Positions 26,742 to 34,945 of a DNA stretch of 64,000 bases are shown one piece after another. Each line of letters opens with the position of its first letter. Position 1 is the first letter of the stretch. Origin of the DNA: Thermococcus thioreducens (GTDB lineage: Archaea; Methanobacteriota_B; Thermococci; Thermococcales; Thermococcaceae); the NCBI RefSeq assembly GCF_002214545.1, contig NZ_CP015105.1, positions 1,054,001 to 1,118,000 of the forward strand, read 5' to 3'. The position numbers and the translations under genes are program-made. The notes under the pieces are model-generated. The model had not been told where the DNA came from, ran no database searches, and was given only the letters and a program-made list of their open reading frames with translations.

Positions 26742-27055
26742 ATTTTCACACCCTCCCTGAGAGCGTAGTAGTAAAGAAAACCCGTGTCATCCTTGACCTT
26801 TTCGAGTTCATCCTTAGAGATAAACAGGACGTCCACCTTGATTCCCTTTAACAGAAGCTCCCTGTGTATCCTTTTGTACGCTTCCAGTTCCTTCTTCCTC
26901 TCCAGTGGCCTGGAGAGGACCACCAGAACATCCCAATCGCTGTCGGCTCTAAAATCGCCCCTGGCTCTGGAACCAAAAAGGATTATATCATTGACCTCTA
27001 GGCCGAGCTCTCTTGATACACTGAGAATCACATCTCTGATTGCTTCACGGCTCAT
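26738..27055 (-). CDS. MNT minimal nucleotidyltransferase
   Basis: The protein has about 105 residues. 'IILFGSRARGDFRADSDWDVLVVL' contains the GSRARG loop and the DxD metal site; a third acidic residue is in 'KVDVLFIS'. MNT proteins AMPylate or otherwise modify their HEPN partners. The ATG at 27055 gives a normal N-terminus; a longer frame would run back into the PurM-like gene. There is only a weak ribosome-binding site (TGACC), so it may depend on the upstream operon. Confidence 0.88.
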   Translation of the reverse strand: MSREAIRDVILSVSRELGLEVNDIILFGSRARGDFRADSDWDVLVVLSRPLERKKELEAYKRIHRELLLKGIKVDVLFISKDELEKVKDDTGFLYYYALREGVKI

Positions 27056-27080
27056 GGTCAGTAATACACCCTTCTGGTAT

Positions 27081-28079
27081 TTATCCTTTGCCGTACAGCT
27101 CCACGTAGGGATCGCCCTCAAAGCGCGGGAACGGCCTCTCTTCACCGTGCTCTACCAAAATCCTCCCTTTCTCTTCCGTGAACTCCCCGAGCTCAAATGC
27201 AATAATTCCATTTTTCTGTAACTCTGTAATTAGGGAATTGGATTTTTCTGGTGGGACTATCGCTATCAGCGTCCCGCTTGAGGAGACGCTCCACGGTTCG
27301 ATCCCGTAGAAATCGAGGACCTTCCGTACCATCGGGTCGAGCCGGAGCTTCTCGGCATATATCCTGAACCCAAGGCCGGAGTTGTTGGCTATCTCGTGGA
27401 GGGCGGTTAAACCCCCCTCGGTGGCGTCGTGCATGCCCCTCACAAAGGGCTTTGCAGTGAGGGCCTCAGGAACAACGGTTTCAAATCTGAAGGACTTCTT
27501 GAGTCTGGCTATCTCCCTGAAGGACAGGAGCTTCCTCAGCTCCATCTCACGGAAATAGGAAGCCGAGACCGCGAACTCCAGGCCGACTTTGCCGGTCACG
27601 ACTATTTTATCACCGGGCCTGGCCAGCGGGAGCTTCAGCTCGTCCTTCCTAACGAGCCCCATCGCGGTGGTGGTAGCGGTTGGCTCAGCCACGCTTGGAT
27701 AAACACCCGTGTGGCCGCCTATTATCGAACTCCCATACTTCCTGCATTCCGCGTTTAAGTCTCGCATTGTCTTTTCTAGAAAACCCTTCTCGCTTCCGGG
27801 CGGGAGGAGAATATCAAGGACGAGCCACCTCGGCCTCGCCCCGAAAACCGCCACATCGCTGGCCGCGAAGTGGTACGCAAAGAACCCGAAGGTCTCTCCT
27901 GGAACACCCAGAACTGGGTCCGTGGCGACGATCAGGTAGTGATCGCGGTCGTATTCAAGGACGGCCGCGTCAAAGCCCTCTCTGGGGCCGTAGACAATCC
28001 TCATGTCCTCTATCCCAAGGTTGGGGAACACGGTATCCCTCAGGACATCGTTCCTCAGCTTTCCGGGCGGGAGCCTCAT
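27081..28079 (-). CDS. PurM/HypE/ThiL-like (AIR synthase-related) protein
   Basis: The protein has about 332 residues. The N-terminal half binds ATP through 'AAVLEYDRDHYLIVATDPVLG' (cite IVATDPV) and 'YHFAASDVAVFGARP', and the C-terminal half has 'GGHTGVYPSVAEPTATTTAMG' (cite GGHTGVYP) and 'MHDATEGGLTALHEIA'. It belongs to the same family as HypE, ThiL, SelD and PurM, but the archaeal subgroup's substrate is unsettled. GGGGGG lies just before the ATG at 28079, which overlaps the stop of the PP-loop gene (ATGA), so the two are coupled and may act in one pathway. Confidence 0.85.
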   Translation of the reverse strand: MRLPPGKLRNDVLRDTVFPNLGIEDMRIVYGPREGFDAAVLEYDRDHYLIVATDPVLGVPGETFGFFAYHFAASDVAVFGARPRWLVLDILLPPGSEKGFLEKTMRDLNAECRKYGSSIIGGHTGVYPSVAEPTATTTAMGLVRKDELKLPLARPGDKIVVTGKVGLEFAVSASYFREMELRKLLSFREIARLKKSFRFETVVPEALTAKPFVRGMHDATEGGLTALHEIANNSGLGFRIYAEKLRLDPMVRKVLDFYGIEPWSVSSSGTLIAIVPPEKSNSLITELQKNGIIAFELGEFTEEKGRILVEHGEERPFPRFEGDPYVELYGKG

Positions 28080-28870
28080 TCTTTTCCCCCCATAAACCTT
28101 GAAATAACTTCCCTCGCCTCGCTCAGTGCCTCCCCATCGCAGTCCCAGCACATTATCTCGAAGCTTGGCACCCGGACGCTCATGCGGACTTTTTTCCGCC
28201 GGGCGAGTTTGCTTATCTCGTAGTTGGCCCCGTAAGCCAAGTCCATCAGTTCGGGGGTTACCGTCTCCTCCCGATCTATGTACTGGAGAGGGCAGCCCTC
28301 ACGCCACTGCCTCCTCCGGGCGTGCTCGTACATGCGGTAGGGTCTTATTCCGGCCTCTTCTGCAAGTGCTTCAACTTCCTCGGCCGTGTATTTAATCAGA
28401 GGTCTGAAGAAGGGAATCCCAATCCTAGGTATGTCGCAGAGCCTTATATCTCCCGCGCACTGATCCAGCAGGGCACCTATTATCTTGTCGTTGGCATTGT
28501 CTCCCTTGGCAAGAACGTCGAAGCCGTTGTTGAGGGCGAACCACTTGGCGTTCCAGAGCATAACCTTCTTGCAGTTTATGCATATCGGCCCCTTTCTCCC
28601 CACCGCTTCGCGCAGAAGGCCGTCGGTTACGTCCACCAGGAAGTGCTCGACGCCGAGACTCTTGGTGAATCCCATCGCCCAGTTCAGCGTCTCCCTCCAG
28701 CTCCAGCGGTGGAAAAATGTGAGGGCTGAAACGTCCAGGCCGGCTTCTTTCAGTAAGTATAATGCGAGCGAACTGTCCTTTCCGCCGGAAAAGAGAACGA
28801 GGATTCGCCTTTCGTAGAGGCCATTCTCCTCTGAGAATTCCCTGATGTCCTCAACGGCTCTCTCAATCAT
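28076..28870 (-). CDS. PP-loop ATP-pyrophosphatase with cysteine pairs
   Basis: This is an adenylating enzyme of 264 residues. The PP-loop is 'VLFSGGKDSSLALYLL'. Cysteine pairs 'PICINCKKVM' and 'MCWDCDG', plus 'GCPLQYI' and 'DQCAGDI', suggest a metal or Fe-S cluster, as in tRNA-thiolation and related PP-loop proteins. The exact product is unknown. It is translationally coupled to the PurM-like gene by a four-base overlap, which suggests a joint role, for example in sulfur or selenium activation; that is inference only. Confidence 0.85.
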   Translation of the reverse strand: MIERAVEDIREFSEENGLYERRILVLFSGGKDSSLALYLLKEAGLDVSALTFFHRWSWRETLNWAMGFTKSLGVEHFLVDVTDGLLREAVGRKGPICINCKKVMLWNAKWFALNNGFDVLAKGDNANDKIIGALLDQCAGDIRLCDIPRIGIPFFRPLIKYTAEEVEALAEEAGIRPYRMYEHARRRQWREGCPLQYIDREETVTPELMDLAYGANYEISKLARRKKVRMSVRVPSFEIMCWDCDGEALSEAREVISRFMGGKE

Positions 28871-28907
28871 GGGAAAAAGTAGCCGGAGAGGCTTAAAAAT
28901 CTAAGCC

Positions 28908-29270
28908 TCACACGTTGATCTTGCCGACCCACTGCTCCGCCAGGTCGCCGAATATCGGGAACTTGTAGCGCTCGCCCTGGTAGGCCTTGAGCATGCCAAG
29001 GATCCAGAACACCAGCGCAAGGAGGGACAGCAACATTCCGACCAACATCCCCAGCAGGGGGACGAATCTGAAGATTATCTGCAGAACCCATATGCTGATG
29101 AAGGTTATCGTTGACTGCATCGCATGGAAACGGACGAAGTCGCTCTCCTTCTCAAGCAGCAGAAGGATAATCCCCGTTATGGGGCCGAGCAGATATGCTA
29201 TGAGCCCTTCAATGTTCTCCTCCATCCCGAGGGAGGTCTTCTTGGGCTCCTCCGGTGGAATTTCCTCCAT
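28908..29270 (-). CDS. DUF4870 membrane protein
   Basis: This 120-residue protein has an acidic, proline-rich N-terminus (MEEIPPEEPKK) followed by three hydrophobic helices. The signature 'FVRFHAMQSTITFI' (FHAxQ) is diagnostic of DUF4870/Tic20-like proteins. The function is unknown. GGAGGTGTG precedes the ATG at 29270. It is divergent from the feo operon. Confidence 0.9.
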   Translation of the reverse strand: MEEIPPEEPKKTSLGMEENIEGLIAYLLGPITGIILLLLEKESDFVRFHAMQSTITFISIWVLQIIFRFVPLLGMLVGMLLSLLALVFWILGMLKAYQGERYKFPIFGDLAEQWVGKINV

Positions 29271-29412
29271 TGCAAACACACCTCCGAAACTCAATTAATT
29301 GTATTTTACCCAACTCCTTAAATACCTTTCCAAAGTTTTAAGGCGTCCCTTTGGGATTAAAACGGGAAATTCTCTGAACCGGAAACTTTCTGATTTCGAA
29401 CCCCTGAGTTTT

Positions 29413-29427
29413 GTTAGGCTCACCAAA
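29413..29427. promoter_or_regulatory. DtxR-like box 1 of the feo promoter
   Basis: GTTAGGCTCACCAAA matches 13 of 15 positions of the inverted DtxR/IdeR consensus segment GTTAGGCTAACCTAA. It overlaps the BRE/TATA of feoA (AAAGCTTTTTAAGG, about 29425-29438). Confidence 0.55.
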
Positions 29428-29438
29428 GCTTTTTAAGG
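29425..29438 (+). promoter_or_regulatory. BRE/TATA of the feo operon
   Basis: AAAGCTTTTTAAGG predicts transcription starting near 29457, between the two DtxR-like boxes. Confidence 0.55.
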
Positions 29439-29462
29439 TTGTCGAGGGACTGGAATATCGAA

Positions 29463-29476
29463 TTAGGATAGCCTAA
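29463..29476. promoter_or_regulatory. DtxR-like box 2 of the feo promoter
   Basis: TTAGGATAGCCTAA, followed by C, matches TTAGGTTAGCCTAAC with one difference. It has inverted TTAGG/CCTAA ends and lies at or just past the predicted transcription start, only eleven bases before the feoA ATG. Binding there would block transcription when iron is replete. Confidence 0.65.
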
Positions 29477-29487
29477 CGGTGATGCTC

Positions 29488-29715
29488 ATGGTTGTACCTT
29501 TAAGTGAGATGGGCCCCGGGGATAAGGGAATAGTTGTCAACATCCTTGGAGGGCACAACGCCCGGCAGAAGCTTGTCTCCATGGGCCTAACCCCCGGGGC
29601 AACGATTCAGGTGCTCGAATCCCACCCCATGGGGCCAATAATAATCTCCGTCGGTGGTGTAAGGTTCGCCATAGGTAAGGGTCTTGCGGGCAGGGTCATG
29701 GTGAGGAAGCTCTGA
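29488..29715 (+). CDS. feoA: FeoA, ferrous iron transport accessory protein
   Basis: This 75-residue SH3-like protein has the family core 'MGPGDKGIVVNILGG', 'KLVSMGLTPGATIQVLE' and 'GRVMVRKL'. The GGTGAT at 29478-29483 gives the best spacing to the ATG at 29488. It is the first gene of feoA-feoB-feoC-like, with ten bases to the feoB start. Confidence 0.95.
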   Translation: MVVPLSEMGPGDKGIVVNILGGHNARQKLVSMGLTPGATIQVLESHPMGPIIISVGGVRFAIGKGLAGRVMVRKL

Positions 29716-29725
29716 GGTGTTCTTC

Positions 29726-31702
29726 ATGATGAAGGTCGTGGCTCTTGCTGGAAACCCCAACGTCGGAAAGACGACAATCTTCAACTCTCTGACGGGAATG
29801 AGGCAGCACGTAGGGAACTGGCCCGGAGTGACCGTGGAGAAAAAGGAGGGAATACTGGAGTACAGGGGGGAGAAGTTCTTGGTGATTGACCTGCCGGGGA
29901 TATACTCGCTCACCGCACACTCCGTTGACGAGCTTGTCGCAAGGGATTTCCTCCTCAAGGGGAGCGCGGATGTTGTTGTTAACGTCGTCGATGCCACGGC
30001 CTTAATGAGGAACCTCTTTCTGACGATGGAGATTCTTGAGATGGGGCTGAAGAACGTCATCATTGCCCTGAACAAGATTGACCTAGCTGAGAAGAGGGGC
30101 ATTGAGATAAACGTGAGGAAGATGGAAGAGCTCCTTGGGGTTCCGGTTGTCCCGCTGAACGCAAAGGGAGGAGTCGGCCTGGATCAGCTTAAAGAGACCA
30201 TCTATAAAATGGCCTCCGGGAAGCTCCGGGCTAGTCCAGTCGTGCCGAGATATGACAGAGAGGTCGAGAGGGAAATCGAGCACATAACCACCGTTCTCAG
30301 GGGCACAAAACTGGCCGACCATTACAACCTCCGCTGGCTGGCGGTGAAGCTCCTCCAGAGGGACGACGGCGTCATAAAGCTCGTCCTCCGCCATCTTGGA
30401 AAGGAGAAGCTCGACGAGATCATGGGACATATATCAGAGGTCGAGGAGAGATACAAGAGGGCGATGGATCTCATAATAGCCAGCCAGAAGTACGAGTTCA
30501 TAGACGGGCTCATGCACAGATTCGTCAGGTATTCCCACGAAGGGGGCGAGACCTTCAGCGATCAGCTCGACAGGTTTCTGACCCACCCGGTCTACGGTCT
30601 CTTCGCACTGTTCGGGGTGTTCTACGTTATTTTCAAGTTCGTCTTTGCGATCGGACTGCCCCTCCAGGGCATGCTGGATGACGGTTTCGTGGCTTTCGGC
30701 CAATGGTTGGCGCCACATATCACCAACGAAGTACTGCGCGGTCTGATAGTCGATGGCATAATAGCCGGCGTTGGCTCGGTTCTCAGCTTTTTCCCGCTCG
30801 TCTTCCTGCTGTTCCTCTCCATGTCCATCCTGGAGGACGTTGGGTACATGGCGAGAGCGGCTGTGGTCATGGAGCGCATCATGAGGAAGTTCGGCCTCCC
30901 CGGAAAGAGCTTTATACCGTTAGTGCTCGCCTTCGGCTGCAACGTCCCCGCTGTTATGTCAACGAGAACCCTCGACGATGAGAGGGACAGGATAGTGACC
31001 ATGCTGGTCAATCCCCTGGTTCCATGCAGTGCCAGGCTGAGCGTCATAAGCTTCTTTGCCGGGGCGTTCTTTGCGAGCAACCAAGCGCTCGTTGCGGTGA
31101 GCATATATGCCACTGCAATCCTCCTTGCACTGATCGTGGCATGGCTCCTGAGCAGGTTCGTTGTGAAAGGAGAAGAGAGTCCGTTCATAATCGAACTGCC
31201 AGAGTACCTGATACCCTCGTGGAAAACAGTGACACTCCACTCCTGGGAGAGGAGCAAGGAGTTCATCAAGAAAGCCGGGACGATTATCCTGCTCGGATCA
31301 ATTGCTATCTGGTACCTTAGTGCCTACCCCGTTGAGATAGGAACCGGGGGAAGCTACGCCGAGAGGCTGGGAACCCTCTTTGAACCGTACATGAGGCTCA
31401 TGGGGCTGGACTGGAAAGCGGCCGTTAGCCTGCTCTTTGGGATCATCGCCAAGGAGAACGTCATCTCGACCTACGGCATAATCTACGGCAGTGTTGACGA
31501 GATAGTAAATGCCATGACGCCCCTCCAGGCGTTTGTGCTGGCGCTCGTCACGACCCTTTACATACCGTGCATAGCAACAATAGGGGCCATAAGGGCCGAG
31601 AGCAACTGGAAGTGGGCGGCGTTTACCGTGATCTATATGATAACCCTGGCAAGCATCGTGGGTATCCTGGTCTGGAACGTTGGCACAGCCTTGGGGTATT
31701 GA
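29726..31702 (+). CDS. feoB: FeoB, ferrous iron transporter with GTPase domain
   Basis: The main Fe2+ importer has about 658 residues. The N-terminal G domain has G1 'GNPNVGKTTIFN', G3 'DLPGIYSL' and G4 'LNKIDLA'. The guanine-dissociation-inhibitor-like helical domain follows, then about ten membrane helices with the Gate motif 'FIPLVLAFGCNVPAVMSTR' containing the conserved Cys, and a second cysteine in 'PLVPCSARL'. GAGGTG spaces well to the ATG at 29726. It is encoded between feoA and a FeoC-like gene. Confidence 0.97.
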   Translation: MMKVVALAGNPNVGKTTIFNSLTGMRQHVGNWPGVTVEKKEGILEYRGEKFLVIDLPGIYSLTAHSVDELVARDFLLKGSADVVVNVVDATALMRNLFLTMEILEMGLKNVIIALNKIDLAEKRGIEINVRKMEELLGVPVVPLNAKGGVGLDQLKETIYKMASGKLRASPVVPRYDREVEREIEHITTVLRGTKLADHYNLRWLAVKLLQRDDGVIKLVLRHLGKEKLDEIMGHISEVEERYKRAMDLIIASQKYEFIDGLMHRFVRYSHEGGETFSDQLDRFLTHPVYGLFALFGVFYVIFKFVFAIGLPLQGMLDDGFVAFGQWLAPHITNEVLRGLIVDGIIAGVGSVLSFFPLVFLLFLSMSILEDVGYMARAAVVMERIMRKFGLPGKSFIPLVLAFGCNVPAVMSTRTLDDERDRIVTMLVNPLVPCSARLSVISFFAGAFFASNQALVAVSIYATAILLALIVAWLLSRFVVKGEESPFIIELPEYLIPSWKTVTLHSWERSKEFIKKAGTIILLGSIAIWYLSAYPVEIGTGGSYAERLGTLFEPYMRLMGLDWKAAVSLLFGIIAKENVISTYGIIYGSVDEIVNAMTPLQAFVLALVTTLYIPCIATIGAIRAESNWKWAAFTVIYMITLASIVGILVWNVGTALGY

Positions 31703-31711
31703 GGTGGGGGC

Positions 31712-31966
31712 ATGCTTGAGAGGATACTCGAACTCATAAAGGCCGGAAAGAGCATAGACGAGATATCCGATGAACTCTCAATGCCTCAGGAGGAGGTGGA
31801 GGGTGCCCTGAAGATCCTGGAGAGCCTTGGCTATATCGAGAGGGTTGAATCCGGAAGCTCCGCCTGCAAAAGCTGTCCCCTCAGCAGTGTCTGCCCGGGT
31901 TCGTGTTTCAGGTTCAAGGGGAAGGTGTACACCGTGACTGACTTTCGGATTGATGGACAGGAATGA
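31712..31966 (+). CDS. feoC: FeoC-like winged-helix protein with a Cys cluster
   Basis: This 84-residue protein has a winged-helix N-terminal half ('GKSIDEISDELSMPQEEVEG') and a C-terminal 'CKSCPLSSVCPGSC', a four-cysteine set with spacing CxxC, x5, C, x3, C that suits an Fe-S cluster or metal. Position directly after feoB and this layout match FeoC, proposed to stabilise or regulate FeoB. The archaeal form may also act as a redox or iron sensor. It is inferred from context and motif. Confidence 0.8.
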   Translation: MLERILELIKAGKSIDEISDELSMPQEEVEGALKILESLGYIERVESGSSACKSCPLSSVCPGSCFRFKGKVYTVTDFRIDGQE

Positions 31967-32011
31967 ACCTCTAGACCTTCCAGTCCATCGTTGGGCATAT
32001 TTAATGGCCGT

Positions 32012-32023
32012 AAAATATATAAG
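32012..32023 (+). promoter_or_regulatory. TATA box of the sugar nucleotidyltransferase gene
   Basis: AAAATATATAAG lies about 37 bases before the ATG at 32054, and GGTGAT serves as the ribosome-binding site. Confidence 0.6.
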
Positions 32024-32053
32024 TTCCCCGCCGCAGTGTTAAATGGTGATACC

Positions 32054-33295
32054 ATGAAAGCTGTTATTCTTGCTGGCGGTTTTTGAACAAGGTTGAGGCC
32101 GCTGTCATCGACCAGACCGAAGCCCATGATCCCGGTTCTCGGAAAGCCCAACCTCCAGTACCTCCTTGAGAGCTTGGAGAAGATACCGGAAATCGATGAG
32201 GTAATCCTCTCGGTTCACTACATGCGCGGTGAGATAAGGGAGTTCATAGACGAGAGGATGGCCGACTATCCCAAGGGCATCAAGTTCGTCAACGATCCCA
32301 TGCCCCTTGAGACTGGCGGTGCCCTCAAAAACGTCGAGGAGTACGTGAGCGATGACTTTCTGGTTATCTACGGAGACGTATTCACAAACTTCGACTTCAG
32401 GGAGCTGATAGAGGCCCACAAGGAGAACGATGGCATGATAACCGTCGCCGTGACCAAGGTTTATGACCCCGAAAAGTATGGAGTCGTCGAAGTGGACGAG
32501 GAGAACAAGGTAACCCACTTCGAAGAAAAGCCCAAGAGGCCCAAGACGAACCTCGTTGATGCGGGAATATACGTTGTCAACAGGAAGGTGCTGGAGGCCA
32601 TTCCCCGGAGCAAGGAGGTCTACTTCGAGAGGGAAGTGCTCCCCAAGTTCGTGAGCCAGGGCGCCGTTTATGCCCACAAGATACCCCGGGAGTCCTACTG
32701 GATTGACCTCGGAACGCCCGACGACCTGTTCTACGCCCACCAGCTTGCCATGGACGAGATAACCAAACAGAACGGCTACTACACAATCAAGGAGGGAGCC
32801 GAAGTTCCCGAGGATGTCGAGATTCAGGGGCCGGCATACATAGACGAGGGGGCAAAGATCGGGCACGGCGTTAAGATAAAGGCCTACACCTACATCGGCC
32901 CGAACACAGTTGTTGAGGAGAAGGCATACCTCAAGCGCGCCATACTCATCGGCAGCGACATCGTCAAGGAGCGCGCCGAGATAAAGGACAGCATCCTCGG
33001 AGAGGGGGTCGTCGTTGGGAAGAACGTTATCCTCAAGGAGAACGCCGTAGTCGGCGACTACGCGAGGATATACGACAACCTGGTCATCTACGGGGCAAAG
33101 ATACTCCCGTGGAAGAAGGTCGAGGAGTACGAGGCATACCTCAAAATAAAGCTCGACCCGACGAAGGTCAGGCCGGGTATCACACCAGAGCGCTGTCCGC
33201 TCGGTCTGCCGGAGTGCATCTACACCAAGTTCAAGGCGATAGCCGGTGAAAAACCGCCCTGCGACGAGTGCATAGAGAACCAGTGGCTCTTCTGA
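32054..33295 (+). pseudogene. Sugar-1-phosphate nucleotidyltransferase, in-frame TGA at codon 11
   Basis: The reading frame from the natural ATG gives MKAVILAGGF-stop-TRLRPLSSTRPKPM. The TGA at 32084-32086 replaces the glycine of the GGFGTRLRP nucleotide-binding signature, where GGA would need only one base change. Downstream the protein is intact: 'YGDVFTNFD' (metal site), 'ETGGALKN', 'DAGIYVVN' and a left-handed beta-helix from about residue 250 with hexapeptide repeats. The C-terminal tail has a cysteine pair arrangement (CPLGLPEC, CDEC) seen in archaeal mannose-1-phosphate guanylyltransferase-like proteins. A start at TTG 32093 would lack the catalytic loop. Confidence 0.85.
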
Positions 33296-33460
33296 GCTTT
33301 TTCATTTAGTTCTTTCATTCTGAGTCGCTACCTGAGTTCAACGTTTTTAGACGTTCGACTGACGTTGGTGAGCGGGACTCAAGCTAAAGCTGCAGACTGA
33401 CGAGGAATCCAGTAGGAACAATCCATCATAGGATAATGCACCCCAAAATCAATCCTGCTA

Positions 33461-33504
33461 AAAAGTCAAAAACTTTTGATGAAACTTTGCGTCAGCAAAG
33501 TTTC
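33461..33504. terminator. Two adjacent perfect hairpins between convergent genes
   Basis: AAAAGT-CAAAA-ACTTTT (33461-33477) is followed by GAAACTTTGC-GTCA-GCAAAGTTTC (33481-33504), ending three bases before the dacZ stop. The T-rich arms on both strands suit bidirectional termination. The rest of the 210-base gap (33296-33460) shows no gene. Confidence 0.5.
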
Positions 33505-33506
33505 TT

Positions 33507-34310
33507 TCAGTACCTTATCCTCGGGTTATACTCCAGGAGCATGAGCCCGTTTTTGAATATCCTTATCGTGCCGCTCTCCGAGAGGGTTATGGCTATCGCC
33601 TTGGTGAGCCGTGTTATTCCTGCCGCGGCTATGTGCCTGCTCCCAAGGCCGGGGGGGAGCATGAGGTCTATCACCTTCGGCTCGACCTCAAGGTACCTAC
33701 CTGCGGCGGCTATCCTCCCGTCGTCCCTGACAATGAACGCCCCATCCAGCTGGGCGAACTCCTTTATTATCTCCTTGCTGTTCCTGTCGAGGACATTTAC
33801 CTTGTGGCCCTTGAAGGGGTTGGGTATGAGCTGATGGGAGTGCCTGAGAACCCGCCTCGTGTCCCCTATGACAAAGATAGTTCCAACGGGAAGACCTTCC
33901 CTGCCCTCGATGCTCAGCTCTATCGTTATCTCAAGAAGCCTCTGGAGGACGTTCTGATTCTGGGCAAAGAATCCCCTCATGGCGGATATGCTCTTTTTAA
34001 CGGTCTTGATCCCAATCAGCTCGGGGGTAACGTAAACAAAGGAGTCACCCTCCCTGAGTATATCATGCTCAAGGAGAAAAGCGGAGATTAGGTTGAGAAC
34101 GTTGTTTATGTCGAGGTTCTGTGGAATTGAGACCCTCTTTACCCTCTCACTCTCCACATCAAAAGAAGAACTGACGATTACAATGGTGACGTCCACATCG
34201 GGGACGCTCTCGGGTTCAACATCCTCCAGGATAACAAGAGCCTTGCCGTTGAGTGCCCTCACAACATCCACGGCGCTCTTTATCAGAACATCGGGAACCT
34301 CCTTGCCCAT
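33507..34310 (-). CDS. dacZ: Diadenylate cyclase (DacZ), makes c-di-AMP
   Basis: The enzyme joins two ATP to form cyclic di-AMP, a second messenger linked to osmotic and potassium control in archaea. This 267-residue protein has a C-terminal DAC domain with 'QLDGAFIVRDDGRI' (DGA motif) and 'GLGSRHIAAAGIT' (RHx motif), preceded by an N-terminal alpha/beta domain of about 130 residues typical of archaeal DacZ. GGTGAAT precedes the ATG at 34310. It is divergent from ubiX across a 100-base gap whose minus-strand TATA (GTTTTTATACC) is embedded in an AGGT-N6-ACCT inverted repeat. Confidence 0.9.
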   Translation of the reverse strand: MGKEVPDVLIKSAVDVVRALNGKALVILEDVEPESVPDVDVTIVIVSSSFDVESERVKRVSIPQNLDINNVLNLISAFLLEHDILREGDSFVYVTPELIGIKTVKKSISAMRGFFAQNQNVLQRLLEITIELSIEGREGLPVGTIFVIGDTRRVLRHSHQLIPNPFKGHKVNVLDRNSKEIIKEFAQLDGAFIVRDDGRIAAAGRYLEVEPKVIDLMLPPGLGSRHIAAAGITRLTKAIAITLSESGTIRIFKNGLMLLEYNPRIRY

Positions 34311-34410
34311 ATTCACCAACCATTAACAAAATAACTTCGGCAGGTATAAAAACCTACCGTCCTTAGAAAACGTTAAAACATAACCCGCCGTAGGCTTTTC
34401 GGTGTGAGGG

Positions 34411-34944
34411 ATGAGGATAGTCGTCGCAATCACCGGTGCGAGCGGTTCCATCTACGGTCTTCGGCTGGTGCAGGTTCTAAAGGAGCTTGGCCATGAGGTC
34501 GTTACAATAGCCTCCAGGACGGGCCTCGCAGTTATGAGGCATGAGACGGGAGTAGAATTCCGGCCGGACTACATGGAGGATGACCTCTTCGCCCCCATTG
34601 CTTCGGGTTCGAATCCCTTCGATGCCATGGTAATAGCACCCTGCTCCATGAAGACGCTCTCCGCGATAGCAACTGGATACGCCGACAACCTGATAGCGAG
34701 AACGGCCGACGTGGCGCTGAAAGAGCGCAGGAAGCTAATTTTGCTCGTCAGAGAGACGCCGTTTAACTTGATACATCTTCAAAACATGGTAAGGGTTACA
34801 CAAGCTGGAGGGATAATTATGCCAGCTTCCCCAGGATTTTACACAAAGCCCAAAACTTTGGACGATATGGTAAACTTTATAATTGGAAAAATCTTAGACC
34901 TTCTTGGTATTGAGAACGAGATATACCCTCGATGGAGGAGTTAG
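34411..34944 (+). CDS. ubiX: UbiX-type flavin prenyltransferase
   Basis: It prenylates reduced FMN to give the cofactor of UbiD-type decarboxylases. The 177 residues have '[17 protein letters not shown]' (FMN-phosphate loop), '[20 protein letters not shown]', '[13 protein letters not shown]' and '[11 protein letters not shown]', all diagnostic. No UbiD gene is in this window. It is the first of three tightly packed genes (ubiX, Lrp, CYTH). Confidence 0.95.
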   Translation: MRIVVAITGASGSIYGLRLVQVLKELGHEVVTIASRTGLAVMRHETGVEFRPDYMEDDLFAPIASGSNPFDAMVIAPCSMKTLSAIATGYADNLIARTADVALKERRKLILLVRETPFNLIHLQNMVRVTQAGGIIMPASPGFYTKPKTLDDMVNFIIGKILDLLGIENEIYPRWRS

Positions 34945-34945
34945 C

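Noticed and set aside
32084-32086. Selenocysteine at the TGA
   Set aside because: The family needs glycine here, Thermococcales are not known to use selenocysteine, and no downstream element was evident.
32105-32866. Minus-strand frame opposite the sugar nucleotidyltransferase
   Set aside because: The plus strand encodes a recognisable enzyme; the frame is a by-product of its codon use.
33296-33460. Insertion-sequence remnant or C/D box RNA in the gap
   Set aside because: There is no transposase-like frame and no ordered C, D', C', D boxes; isolated CTGA and TGAG words are not enough.
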